This document shows positions 1 to 7,401 of a stretch of DNA of 64,000 nucleotides, in pieces. This DNA comes from Clostridiaceae bacterium BL-3 (lineage in GTDB: Bacteria; Bacillota; Clostridia; Clostridiales; Clostridiaceae): the NCBI GenBank assembly GCA_902809985.1, contig CADDXC010000001.1, positions 1,488,001 through 1,552,000 on the forward strand. Direction: 5' to 3'. Numbering within the stretch: position 1 is the stretch's first letter; each line of letters opens with the position of its first letter. The position numbers and the translations under genes were made by a program. The notes under the pieces are model-generated. The model was not told the DNA's origin and did no database searches. It saw only the letters and a list, made by a program, of their open reading frames with translations.

Positions 1-2576
1 ACAAATCTGCCATGGAATTCAACGGTGTAAATGCAAATACACTGATTTCAAAATTGCAGGCTGACAATATAAATATTCCTGCCGGACAGATAAAACAGGA
101 AAATTTAAATCAATCCGTAAGAGTTATGAGTGAATTTCAAAATATAGATGAAGTCAGGAACTTATTGATACCCACTTCCGCCGGAGGTACAGTTCGTCTT
201 TCTGACATAGCAGATATCAACCTGGAATATCCTGAAGAAAATCAGCATATGAGGATCAACGGTAAAAACACTATAGGAATAAGTGTTCAAAAACAAAGTG
301 ATGCAAATGTAGTAGAGGCCGTAGACAATATAAAGGCGGAACTTGAGAAAATTAAAAAGCAGCTGCCAAGTGGCATTAAGCTTGAAACTGCCTATGACAG
401 CACTACATTTATAAAGTCTTCTCTTTCCCAGATAAAACATACTTTACTAGAAGGTATATTTACAACAGCTATAGTACTATTGATATTTTTAAGGAGCTGG
501 AAATCTTCACTCATAGTTCTAGTGGCAATACCAACCTCCCTTGTATCCACTTTCTTCATGATGTACGTTCTTAAATTTACCATGAATATGATGTCTCTAA
601 TGGCACTATCTCTCTGCATAGGTATCCTTGTGGACGATTCTATTGTTGTACTGGATAACATACAGCGGCATCTGGCCATGAAAAAGGATCCAAAATCCGC
701 TGCCATAGATGGACGTATGGAAATAGGACTTGCAGCCATTGCAATAACCCTCTGCGATGTAGTTGTATATACTCCTGTGGCGTTTATATCTGGTATGGTA
801 GGTCAATTTTTCAAGGAATTTGGTCTTACTATAGCTGTTGCGTCATTGTTTTCCCTGTTTGTATCCTTCACAATAACTCCTATGCTGGCATCCAGATTCT
901 TTGGCAAAGTAGATGACAGACGCAAGTTATCCTCTGAAAGGCTGGAAAGATTCAAGAAGGGCAGGTTATACAAGATTTTCAATGCAATTTCCTCTTCCAT
1001 AGATAACGTAACTGTGGTATATAAGAAGGCCCTTATATGGTGTCTGGATCACAGAAAAAGAGTGCTTTTACTCAGCATAGCAGGCCTAGTAGGCAGCATT
1101 TTGCTGATACCAGCGGGTGCCATTGGTACTGAACTCATGCCAGTTACGGATCAGAGTATGTTTACCATAAATATGACTTTTGATTCAGGCTCTACCTTAA
1201 ATCAAATGGATAAAGCTGTTAAACAAGTTGAGGATCGCCTTCATAAAGTTCCCGAAGTATCCATGTATTATTCTTCTATAGGCTCTGATATAAGCAGTAT
1301 AACAGGAGGAGGCAATACAAACTCCGCAAGCATATATGTAGAACTTAAACCCAAAAGCGAAAGAAAAAAATCTCAATCGGAGGTAGCAAAAGAGGTTAGA
1401 AACTGGGGTGCTTCTTCTCTATCCGGAACAGATTTTTCTGTAACTGAATCCGATACGGGAACCGGAAGTTCCAAACCCATATCAATCCAAATATTAGGTA
1501 AGGATACTGATACAATAAATGAAATATCCAGCAAAGTTGAAGACATAGTTAAAAACACTCCAGGAATTACAGATGTAAGCAATTCCTCTAAAGTCAGTGA
1601 AAGTGAATTGAGAGTGCAAATAGACAAATTGGCTGCTTCCCAGTATGGAATATCCACATCGGACATATCATCAGTACTCAGAATGGCAATTCAGGGTTCC
1701 TCCGGCGGTATATACAGAACAAATGGAAATGACTATGATATAACAGTAAAATTTCAGGATGGAGACATAAAAACTCCGTCAGATATAGGATCTATAAATG
1801 TACTCAATCAATCAGGTACATCTATACCACTAAATGAAATTGCCACTGTAGTAAAAGCAGATAGTCCACAGTCCATATCAAGAGAGGACAGACAAGACGT
1901 AGTTACCATATCTGCAAATATCCAGGGAAAAACTCTTGGAGAGGTAAATAAAATTCTATCTAAAAAATTGAAGTCATTTTCCATGCCGAACGGATACGAG
2001 ATCAAATTTGGCGGAAATCAGGAGGATATGGCAGACAGCTTTACATCTCTTATAGAAGCATTGATTATTTCATTAGTTTTAATTTATATGATACTTGTTG
2101 TGCTCTACGAATCATTCCTCACCCCTTTTATAAGAATGATATCTCTGCCCTGCGCCCTAATTGGAGCCTTTGGTATATTGGCCATCACAGGAAAAACTTT
2201 AAATATAATGTCCATGATAGGACTTATAATGTTAGATGGTCTGGCATCTAAAAACGGCACTCTCCTAATTGACTATACAAATACACTCATGAAACGTGGA
2301 AAGAATTTAAGAGAAGCTCTAATAGAATCCGGTGAAAGAAGATTAAGACCTATCATAATGACTTCTGCAACTATGATTGTGGGTATGCTTCCTTCCGCTT
2401 TTTCCATAGGAGAAGGCAGTGAAATGAAATCAAGTATGTCCGTTATAGTTATTGGAGGTATGATTGCTTCCACTATTTTTACCCCTATAATATTGCCTAT
2501 AGTTTATACATTGATGGATGATTTAAAGAACCACATATTCAAAAAGAAAAAACATGTAGAAATTGAGGAGGTATAA
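1..2576 (+). CDS. RND-family multidrug efflux permease (AcrB/SwrC type), 5' end outside window
   Basis: Inner-membrane proton-driven efflux pump of the HAE1/RND family. The frame is open to the left edge. The first visible residues, ending in PAGQI, match a porter subdomain that lies about 180 residues into this family, so the 854 residues from the first ATG are the C-terminal four fifths. The TM4 motif GILVDDSIVVLDN carries the paired aspartates of the proton relay. Two sets of hydrophobic helices flank a large extracytoplasmic loop (about residues 380-670), and the second half contains the matching helix cluster with LDGLASKNGTLLID. A membrane-fusion protein starts 2 bases after the stop, so the two are co-translated. 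No outer-membrane factor is present, as expected for a Gram-positive cell envelope. The substrate cannot be read from the sequence. Confidence 0.93.
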   Translation, partial: KSAMEFNGVNANTLISKLQADNINIPAGQIKQENLNQSVRVMSEFQNIDEVRNLLIPTSAGGTVRLSDIADINLEYPEENQHMRINGKNTIGISVQKQSDANVVEAVDNIKAELEKIKKQLPSGIKLETAYDSTTFIKSSLSQIKHTLLEGIFTTAIVLLIFLRSWKSSLIVLVAIPTSLVSTFFMMYVLKFTMNMMSLMALSLCIGILVDDSIVVLDNIQRHLAMKKDPKSAAIDGRMEIGLAAIAITLCDVVVYTPVAFISGMVGQFFKEFGLTIAVASLFSLFVSFTITPMLASRFFGKVDDRRKLSSERLERFKKGRLYKIFNAISSSIDNVTVVYKKALIWCLDHRKRVLLLSIAGLVGSILLIPAGAIGTELMPVTDQSMFTINMTFDSGSTLNQMDKAVKQVEDRLHKVPEVSMYYSSIGSDISSITGGGNTNSASIYVELKPKSERKKSQSEVAKEVRNWGASSLSGTDFSVTESDTGTGSSKPISIQILGKDTDTINEISSKVEDIVKNTPGITDVSNSSKVSESELRVQIDKLAASQYGISTSDISSVLRMAIQGSSGGIYRTNGNDYDITVKFQDGDIKTPSDIGSINVLNQSGTSIPLNEIATVVKADSPQSISREDRQDVVTISANIQGKTLGEVNKILSKKLKSFSMPNGYEIKFGGNQEDMADSFTSLIEALIISLVLIYMILVVLYESFLTPFIRMISLPCALIGAFGILAITGKTLNIMSMIGLIMLDGLASKNGTLLIDYTNTLMKRGKNLREALIESGERRLRPIIMTSATMIVGMLPSAFSIGEGSEMKSSMSVIVIGGMIASTIFTPIILPIVYTLMDDLKNHIFKKKKHVEIEEV

Positions 2577-2578
2577 TT

Positions 2579-3844
2579 ATGAAGCCTAATATTTTTAAAT
2601 CCAAAAAAATTATATGGAAAATAGTATTGCTTGTATTAATAGCTTTAATGGTATTTGCCATAGTTCACAATATAATTAAAAATAAAAAAACAGAATCTCA
2701 GAATCAAATTAAAAACGTAAAAGTAATTCAGGCAAAACTCGGTTCCATATCTACGACTGTAGATTATCCTGGAGAATTGGATGTAGATAAGCAAGTTTCT
2801 ATATCTCCTAAAACACCTGGCAAAATCCAAAATTTAAATGTAAAAGTGGGCAGTTCAGTAAAAAACGGTGACATACTGTTTACCCTTGATTCAAGTTCGC
2901 TGCAGGCTCAGCTGGAACAGCAACAGGCAGGTGTAGATTCCGCCAACGCCAATTTAAATAAAACCCAGAGTTCCGGAGTTGAACAGCCTGTAGTACAAGC
3001 CCAACAATCTTTAAAAACAGCACAGATAAATTACAATGATGCAAAGACCAACTACGATAGAACCAAAAGTCTGTATTCTGCCGGTGCCGTGGCAAAGCAA
3101 GATTTAGACAATGCCAGTACAAAATTAAACACTGCATCTGCTGCATTATCTGCTGCACAGCAGAATTTAAATTTATTAAAACAAAAAGTTGGTCCTGAAT
3201 CAGTTGCAGTTGCCCAAGCTCAAGTAGATCAAGCAGAAGCCGGTGTTAAATCAATTCAGTCCCAAATTGACGATACTATAATCAAATCCCCTCTTTCTGG
3301 AATTGTATCAGCTGTAAATATCCATGAAGGAGAAATTTCTCCCACGGCAGAACCATCCATAACCATACTGGACTTAAGTTCAACTATTGCAAAGGTCAGC
3401 TTACCTGACAGCATGCTTTCCAAAATTAAGGTAGGACAATCCATAGATATAACTATTCCCTCTGCCAAAAACAAGAAGGTCTCCGGCACTATAGACAATA
3501 TATCTTCCAACATAGACAGCAAAACTCAAAAATATCTGGTTAAAATAAAAATAAACAATTCTGATGGCAGTTTAAAACCAGGTATGTTTTCTAAAATATC
3601 ATTTGCCGATAAAAGGAAGGATAATATACTTGTAGTGCCCAACGAGGCCATAAAAGTTGAAAATGGAGTTTCTTATCTATATACAGTAAAAAATAGCAAA
3701 ATAAAGAAAGTATCTGTAAATACGGGACTTTCAGATGATAAAAACACTGAAATAGTATCTTCAAAAATAAATCCAGAAGACAACATAGTATTGGGTGGAT
3801 TGACTTTCCTCAATGATGGTGACAAGGTTAAAGTTTTAAATTAA
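2579..3844 (+). CDS. RND efflux membrane-fusion (HlyD/AcrA-like) periplasmic adaptor protein
   Basis: Adaptor subunit of the pump encoded just upstream. Residues about 12-32 form one N-terminal membrane anchor without a lipobox. Then come a biotinyl-lipoyl-like segment (KTPGKIQNLNVKVGSSVKNGD), a long Ala/Gln-rich alpha-helical hairpin (about residues 95-215), the second half of the lipoyl domain (IIKSPLSGIVSAVNIHEGE) and C-terminal beta-barrel segments. At 421 aa the length is normal. The start ATG follows GGAGG, which lies in the last codons of the pump gene, so translation is probably coupled. A strong hairpin terminator follows 21 bases after the stop. In Firmicutes such two-gene RND systems act without an outer-membrane channel. 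Confidence 0.92.
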   Translation: MKPNIFKSKKIIWKIVLLVLIALMVFAIVHNIIKNKKTESQNQIKNVKVIQAKLGSISTTVDYPGELDVDKQVSISPKTPGKIQNLNVKVGSSVKNGDILFTLDSSSLQAQLEQQQAGVDSANANLNKTQSSGVEQPVVQAQQSLKTAQINYNDAKTNYDRTKSLYSAGAVAKQDLDNASTKLNTASAALSAAQQNLNLLKQKVGPESVAVAQAQVDQAEAGVKSIQSQIDDTIIKSPLSGIVSAVNIHEGEISPTAEPSITILDLSSTIAKVSLPDSMLSKIKVGQSIDITIPSAKNKKVSGTIDNISSNIDSKTQKYLVKIKINNSDGSLKPGMFSKISFADKRKDNILVVPNEAIKVENGVSYLYTVKNSKIKKVSVNTGLSDDKNTEIVSSKINPEDNIVLGGLTFLNDGDKVKVLN

Positions 3845-3865
3845 CTTAAAATTATAAACAGATTT

Positions 3866-3902
3866 AAAAGACATGAACCAGCTAAAATGGTTCATGTCTT
3901 TT
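3866..3902 (+). terminator. Rho-independent terminator of the RND operon
   Basis: A 15-bp perfect stem (AAAAGACATGAACCA paired with its complement) has a 7-base loop and ends in a T-rich tail. It lies just after the membrane-fusion gene. Confidence 0.9.
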
Positions 3903-3994
3903 ATTATATTTTCTTAAATTTTAAAATTAATGTCACAAATTAACTCTAAATCATATTATAAATTAAGACTAGAATCCTGTACCTTACATTCAAA

Positions 3995-4195
3995 AATGGC
4001 ACCATTAAAAAGGTGATGCCTAAATATCAAGTTCTCTTTAAGTTCAGGTGGAGTGAGTATTTCTCCATCTGAATCTTAAAGTAAATCATTCAAAAGTAAA
4101 ACATTGCTTACTCCTAACTTTAAAAGAAATTAAAATGTTAGCAATGTGGTTCACCATATAAAATATGGTAATTTCCTATTATTTATGGAAAGGAG
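3995..4195 (+). ncRNA. Candidate structured leader/ncRNA with four to five hairpins
   Basis: The 300-base gap before the next gene holds no credible ORF but has serial hairpins. H1 at 3998-4020 is a GGCACC stem with a bulge. H2 at 4036-4081 has an 18-bp stem with one bulge and a wobble pair, closed by a loop of about 9 bases. H3 at 4101-4147 has its outer arms ACATTGCT and AGCAATGT. H4 at 4153-4170 is a short stem. A last small stem (TTTCC/GGAAA) lies next to the ribosome binding site of the downstream gene. No poly-T tail follows H2, so it is not a simple terminator. I do not recognise it as a named riboswitch; it may be a regulatory leader, a small RNA or a dispersed clostridial repeat. Confidence 0.4.
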
Positions 4196-4205
4196 TTGAA
4201 GTATA

Positions 4206-4805
4206 TTGAGCAGACACCACAGAAGTCATTCTAGAAGACAGCGTTCAAATATCAAAGACATTAACGATGAAAGCTATTATATTGACGATGAAAGATCAAT
4301 TAAAAATTATGATCCCACAGACATAGATGAAAATCAAGAAGAAAGTAATACTACAAATTCAAATGATGAAAACACCTTAAATAACCTATCTGAAAATACT
4401 TCTATTGTTGGAGTTAACAATTCATCTTACAGCAACCATGAAAAACATCATTCTAATAGCCGCACTAGTATAAGATCCATTAGTTTTATAGATAACTTAA
4501 AAAAATATATAGGAAAGACAGTAACTGTATATACAACTGGTGGGGATTCCTGCAGATATAATTTTACTGGAACATTATTAGGAGTAAATAATTATTTTAT
4601 AAGACTTGCAATTAAGTCATGCCCATCTCCAGTTTATCAAACAAGAACTAATTTCAATGATAATTTAGATATCTCCAGCGATCCCTATTCTTCAGCTGAC
4701 AATTGTAATTCAGAATCCAACCCATGCCCCGAAGATACAAACAGTGGTACCATAGCAGATATACCTATTGATAAAATTGCTGCTCTTCTTCGCAGCAATG
4801 TTTAA
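4206..4805 (+). CDS. Hypothetical Ser/Asn/Asp-rich protein with an SM-like C-terminal domain, possibly a spore-surface protein
   Basis: The start is a TTG at 4206 behind AAAGGAG with 10-base spacing. The first 100 residues are low complexity: a basic HHRSHSRRQR head and then many Asp, Asn, Ser and Glu residues, so they are probably disordered. Residues about 98-140 form a compact segment (SFIDNLKKYIGKTVTVYTT, then FTGTLLGVNNYFIRL) whose pattern resembles small SM/Lsm-like beta-barrel domains found in clostridial spore and coat-associated proteins. A second short conserved-looking stretch, IPIDKIAALL, ends the protein. There is no signal peptide or membrane helix. The spore link is inferred from composition only and is uncertain. 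A structured leader precedes it and a REP-like inverted repeat follows 6 bases after the stop. Confidence 0.6.
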   Translation: MSRHHRSHSRRQRSNIKDINDESYYIDDERSIKNYDPTDIDENQEESNTTNSNDENTLNNLSENTSIVGVNNSSYSNHEKHHSNSRTSIRSISFIDNLKKYIGKTVTVYTTGGDSCRYNFTGTLLGVNNYFIRLAIKSCPSPVYQTRTNFNDNLDISSDPYSSADNCNSESNPCPEDTNSGTIADIPIDKIAALLRSNV

Positions 4806-4810
4806 AAAAA

Positions 4811-4863
4811 TGTAAGGGGTCTGACCCCCTTACAAAAAATGTAAGGGGGTCAGACCCCTTACA
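4811..4863. repeat. Perfect 24-bp inverted repeat (REP-like palindrome), probably also a bidirectional terminator
   Basis: Two 24-base arms, each starting TGTAAGGGG, are perfect reverse complements separated by AAAAA. Each arm also contains its own smaller palindrome around GGGGTC...GACCCC, so a double-hairpin or cruciform is possible. GGGGTCTGACCCC-type cores are typical of REP elements mobilised by TnpA-REP (Y1) transposases, although no such transposase is in this window. The right end overlaps the stop codon (4859-4861) of the minus-strand gene next to it. It sits between convergent genes, so it can terminate both transcripts. Confidence 0.8.
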
Positions 4864-6106
4864 GTAGTGAATGAATAACTCCATCTCTGCATTGATTTGG
4901 TGTAATCACATATGGTATGCTTTTGGAATCCCTCATATTGTGAGCCCCAAGGAACCCCCCCGGCTCATACGGGAACATGACAGTATCATACATATTTCCC
5001 AGAGCGGATACAATCTTTACAAGGATAACTTTACGCTTGCCCGGCCGCATAACATCGTTGAACTCTTCTCTTGTATAGGGCATATTATCCAGATTCACAA
5101 GTGCCTTCCTGATTTCCTGGACAATCCGGTCTGCTGCCCGATGTCCCGCCATAACACCTTCTGCCGTTCTTCCTTCACCCTCTTCAAACAGCACATCAAC
5201 ATGAAAGATATAATCAGTTGACTTTGGCGTGCCAGCACGGTCCAATACAACCTGATTTTTCAGTATTCCTTCTGAAGAACCAATATTGCAGGGCTGAAAT
5301 CCGCTCTTATCCTCAACACCAGTTATCATGACGGTTATTCCTGAAAGCAAATGCGTAACGCCCTCCCCCAGTTCTCCCCGCACCTTGCAGGCAATGGGAG
5401 AGTAGTCCAAATTTGAATTGACAAATATATCATAATTTCCCGGCTCAATAATGCTGACCTTGATATCCTTGATCCTGGGTTCCGATTGAATAAGACTCTT
5501 TTCAATTCCCTTTCGTATAGTCAGCACACTATGGTCAATCTCTGTCTTATCACCCAAATGGACTTCATTAATGTGAAATACTTTGCGGGTCAGCCTGCGG
5601 AGATTCTGTTCCTGTTCATCCGGTGCCGTATCCAGCGGTTTTCCGGCTTTCCGGAGCTTATTTTTCACCAGTGCAACAGCCTTCATTGCGTCATAATCCG
5701 TCAGATTGTTCTCTCCCACAACGCAGGATTCATATCCGGATTCACTTTTATTAAAATCTATGACACAGTCCACGTAGCTGTTGGTGCAGACAAGCCGTCC
5801 CTGCTGGGCGATATAGCTGAGTCCAACACTGGGAATTCCCCGTATACCGAGCTGCTCAATTACATTGACAAAATCCACATGATGATTTCCCCATCCATCA
5901 ATTGCAACAATTGCAGCATCTGCACGCATAACCTGTGCTATATCAGCCACCCGTTTTGCCGTATAAATTTTGTCATCGCAGACTTCGGATACACCATCTA
6001 CAATAATACCTGTGAATTCAATATCTTTTTCCTTTGAAAGTGCCTCCGTTACCGGACACCGGAAGTGATGCAGTGTTGTCATTTTAATACTTGGCCCCAG
6101 CCCCAT
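4859..6106 (-). CDS. PrdA paralog: PrdE-PrdD-like fusion, circularly permuted relative to PrdA
   Basis: This 415-aa protein is made of two parts of PrdA in swapped order. Residues 1-155 (GPSIKMTTLHHF, DGWGNHHVDF, GIPSVGLS) align with PrdA residues 403-560, and residues about 170-415 (KVRGELGEGVTHL, GVED, IGSSEG, TPNQCRDGVIH) align with PrdA residues about 160-402. Met1 falls opposite the pyruvoyl-forming Cys403 of PrdA, and the last residue falls opposite Thr402. It therefore has no cysteine to process. In other clostridia PrdE and PrdD are separate accessory proteins, annotated as stabilising D-proline reductase; here they appear fused. The ATG at 6106 with GGAGG 4 bases upstream is preferred over an upstream in-frame start. 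It is the last gene of the prd operon, and its stop codon lies inside the adjacent inverted repeat. Confidence 0.8.
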   Translation of the reverse strand: MGLGPSIKMTTLHHFRCPVTEALSKEKDIEFTGIIVDGVSEVCDDKIYTAKRVADIAQVMRADAAIVAIDGWGNHHVDFVNVIEQLGIRGIPSVGLSYIAQQGRLVCTNSYVDCVIDFNKSESGYESCVVGENNLTDYDAMKAVALVKNKLRKAGKPLDTAPDEQEQNLRRLTRKVFHINEVHLGDKTEIDHSVLTIRKGIEKSLIQSEPRIKDIKVSIIEPGNYDIFVNSNLDYSPIACKVRGELGEGVTHLLSGITVMITGVEDKSGFQPCNIGSSEGILKNQVVLDRAGTPKSTDYIFHVDVLFEEGEGRTAEGVMAGHRAADRIVQEIRKALVNLDNMPYTREEFNDVMRPGKRKVILVKIVSALGNMYDTVMFPYEPGGFLGAHNMRDSKSIPYVITPNQCRDGVIHSLL

Positions 6107-6161
6107 AATATACCTCCATTCTACATAATTCCTTATTCTGTATCTATAACGAAATTTACAC

Positions 6162-6194
6162 AAGGAGGCTCGCCATAATATGGCAAGCCTCTTT
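6162..6194 (-). other. Intercistronic hairpin between prdB and the PrdE-PrdD-like gene
   Basis: On the minus strand a stem of about 13-15 bp (GGCTTGCCAT with ATGGCGAGCC) lies 22 bases after the prdB stop. There is no clean T-run after it, so it may be an mRNA-stabilising or partial termination element that lowers expression of the last gene. Confidence 0.55.
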
Positions 6195-6216
6195 GTAGTA
6201 TTTTAATAAAACAGAT

Positions 6217-6942
6217 TTATACGTTATGACGGTATTCGTAAGGCAATACTTTTGTCTGATTAAAACTTGGACAATCACGAACCCATTCCAGAGATTCTTT
6301 TACGATTGCTGTCTGCATTTCCACATTGTTTGGTTCGCCGGCATTTGATCCTATTGGCACATGAGGAGCTGTAATTCTAGGTGCTCCCTGCTGTCTTGCA
6401 ATAGGAGGCAGTGCAGCAATTACGCAACAGCTCATGCCTGCTTCTTCGCAGCATCTGGTAACAATTGTTGCTGAACGATGGCAGGTTCCGCATCCACCTG
6501 TGCAAAGAACGATATCTACACCCTGTTCCCTTAACTTTCGGGCAATTTCCGGACCTGTCTCATTTCTGAATTTTTCAACATTTCCACCGCCGCCCATGAA
6601 TGTATAAGTCTCCTTGGGCAGAGAGCCAATAAATCCTTCGTCTACTAGTTCATGAAGACGATCTATTGGAAACATAGCATTAACGTCTTTATTGATATCG
6701 GAGTTATCAAATCCGCCATGCGTTACCATCAACTGATCAGACGGCGTATCAAATGGAATTACACGATAAGAGAAATCACCAGATGTATTATATGGTGTCT
6801 GGTCTTTTTTATGAATTCCACCTGCTGTAATAAAAGCAACCTTGCACTCATTTAATGGTTTTTTCAATTCTGTAAATACTGGTTTCGGTGTAACCGGTAC
6901 AAAGATCTCGGATTGCATTCCTTTTTTTGTTGTTAAACTCAT
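6217..6942 (-). CDS. prdB: D-proline reductase subunit PrdB (gamma), cysteine variant
   Basis: PrdB is the 26-kDa subunit that attacks D-proline during its reductive ring cleavage to 5-aminovalerate in Stickland fermentation. At 241 aa it has the usual length. The redox motif is CTGGCGTCHRS, with Cys151 where characterised PrdB proteins (for example Clostridium sticklandii) carry selenocysteine. The codon here is TGC (complement of 6490-6492), not TGA, so no selenocysteine machinery is needed. A second CxxC-like group (RCCEEAGMSCC) follows. The start ATG is preceded by GGAGG. The gene lies between a small two-repeat protein (12-base gap) and the PrdE-PrdD-like fusion. Whether the Cys form is fully active cannot be judged from sequence. 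Confidence 0.93.
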   Translation of the reverse strand: MSLTTKKGMQSEIFVPVTPKPVFTELKKPLNECKVAFITAGGIHKKDQTPYNTSGDFSYRVIPFDTPSDQLMVTHGGFDNSDINKDVNAMFPIDRLHELVDEGFIGSLPKETYTFMGGGGNVEKFRNETGPEIARKLREQGVDIVLCTGGCGTCHRSATIVTRCCEEAGMSCCVIAALPPIARQQGAPRITAPHVPIGSNAGEPNNVEMQTAIVKESLEWVRDCPSFNQTKVLPYEYRHNV

Positions 6943-6954
6943 TGTTTTTCCTCC

Positions 6955-7401
6955 TTAAATTGATTTTGCTGGGATATCCCGTTTGCCAATCACTTTCAAA
7001 CAACTGAAATAAAACTCCACATTCTGTCCCTCTTCCATTGTAACTGGTGTAAATGCCCAACGTCGCGGCACTCCTATGGTTCCCAGATTATTCATTATTG
7101 CCACCTCTATGGCAGTATCATTTACCTGTGTTATTTTCCCTCCCAGTAAGCATGGAGTTATCTCATGATCCGTTTTCATATCCGAGCAGTCATAATCATA
7201 TGGTTCTTCCACCACCTGAATATAGCTGAAATAAAATTCAAGCTCATGACCGATGACCAGAGCTTCATCGCTCATAATCAGACGCTTTGGAACCGTAATA
7301 ACTCCCAAACGGCCATGAAGATGAACCTTTACCTGATCTTCAGACAACTCTTTCACAAGTCCTCCCATTTTCACGGGATTAATTATATAATCATAATCCA
7401 T
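6955..7401 (-). CDS. Small prd-operon protein with two tandem repeats (CBO2463/CBO2479-like)
   Basis: A 148-aa protein without a known activity. It consists of two homologous halves: residues about 11-67 (GGLVKEL ... LGVITVPKRL ... ELEFYFSYIQVV) and about 85-145 (GGKITQV ... LGTIGVPRRW ... NVEFYFSCLKVI), so it arose by internal duplication. The pattern is beta-rich, with no membrane segment and no Cys cluster. From memory it resembles the CBO2463/CBO2479-type proteins found in clostridial proline reductase clusters; I could not check that. The ATG overlaps the prdA stop by one base (TAATG), a sign of translational coupling. An assembly or scaffold role with PrdA/PrdB is an inference from context. 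Confidence 0.75.
   Translation of the reverse strand: MDYDYIINPVKMGGLVKELSEDQVKVHLHGRLGVITVPKRLIMSDEALVIGHELEFYFSYIQVVEEPYDYDCSDMKTDHEITPCLLGGKITQVNDTAIEVAIMNNLGTIGVPRRWAFTPVTMEEGQNVEFYFSCLKVIGKRDIPAKSI

Noticed and set aside
5486-6037. 183-codon plus-strand ORF opposite the PrdE-PrdD-like gene
   Set aside because: It is an antisense shadow of a clear gene, with no ribosome site and no recognisable domain.
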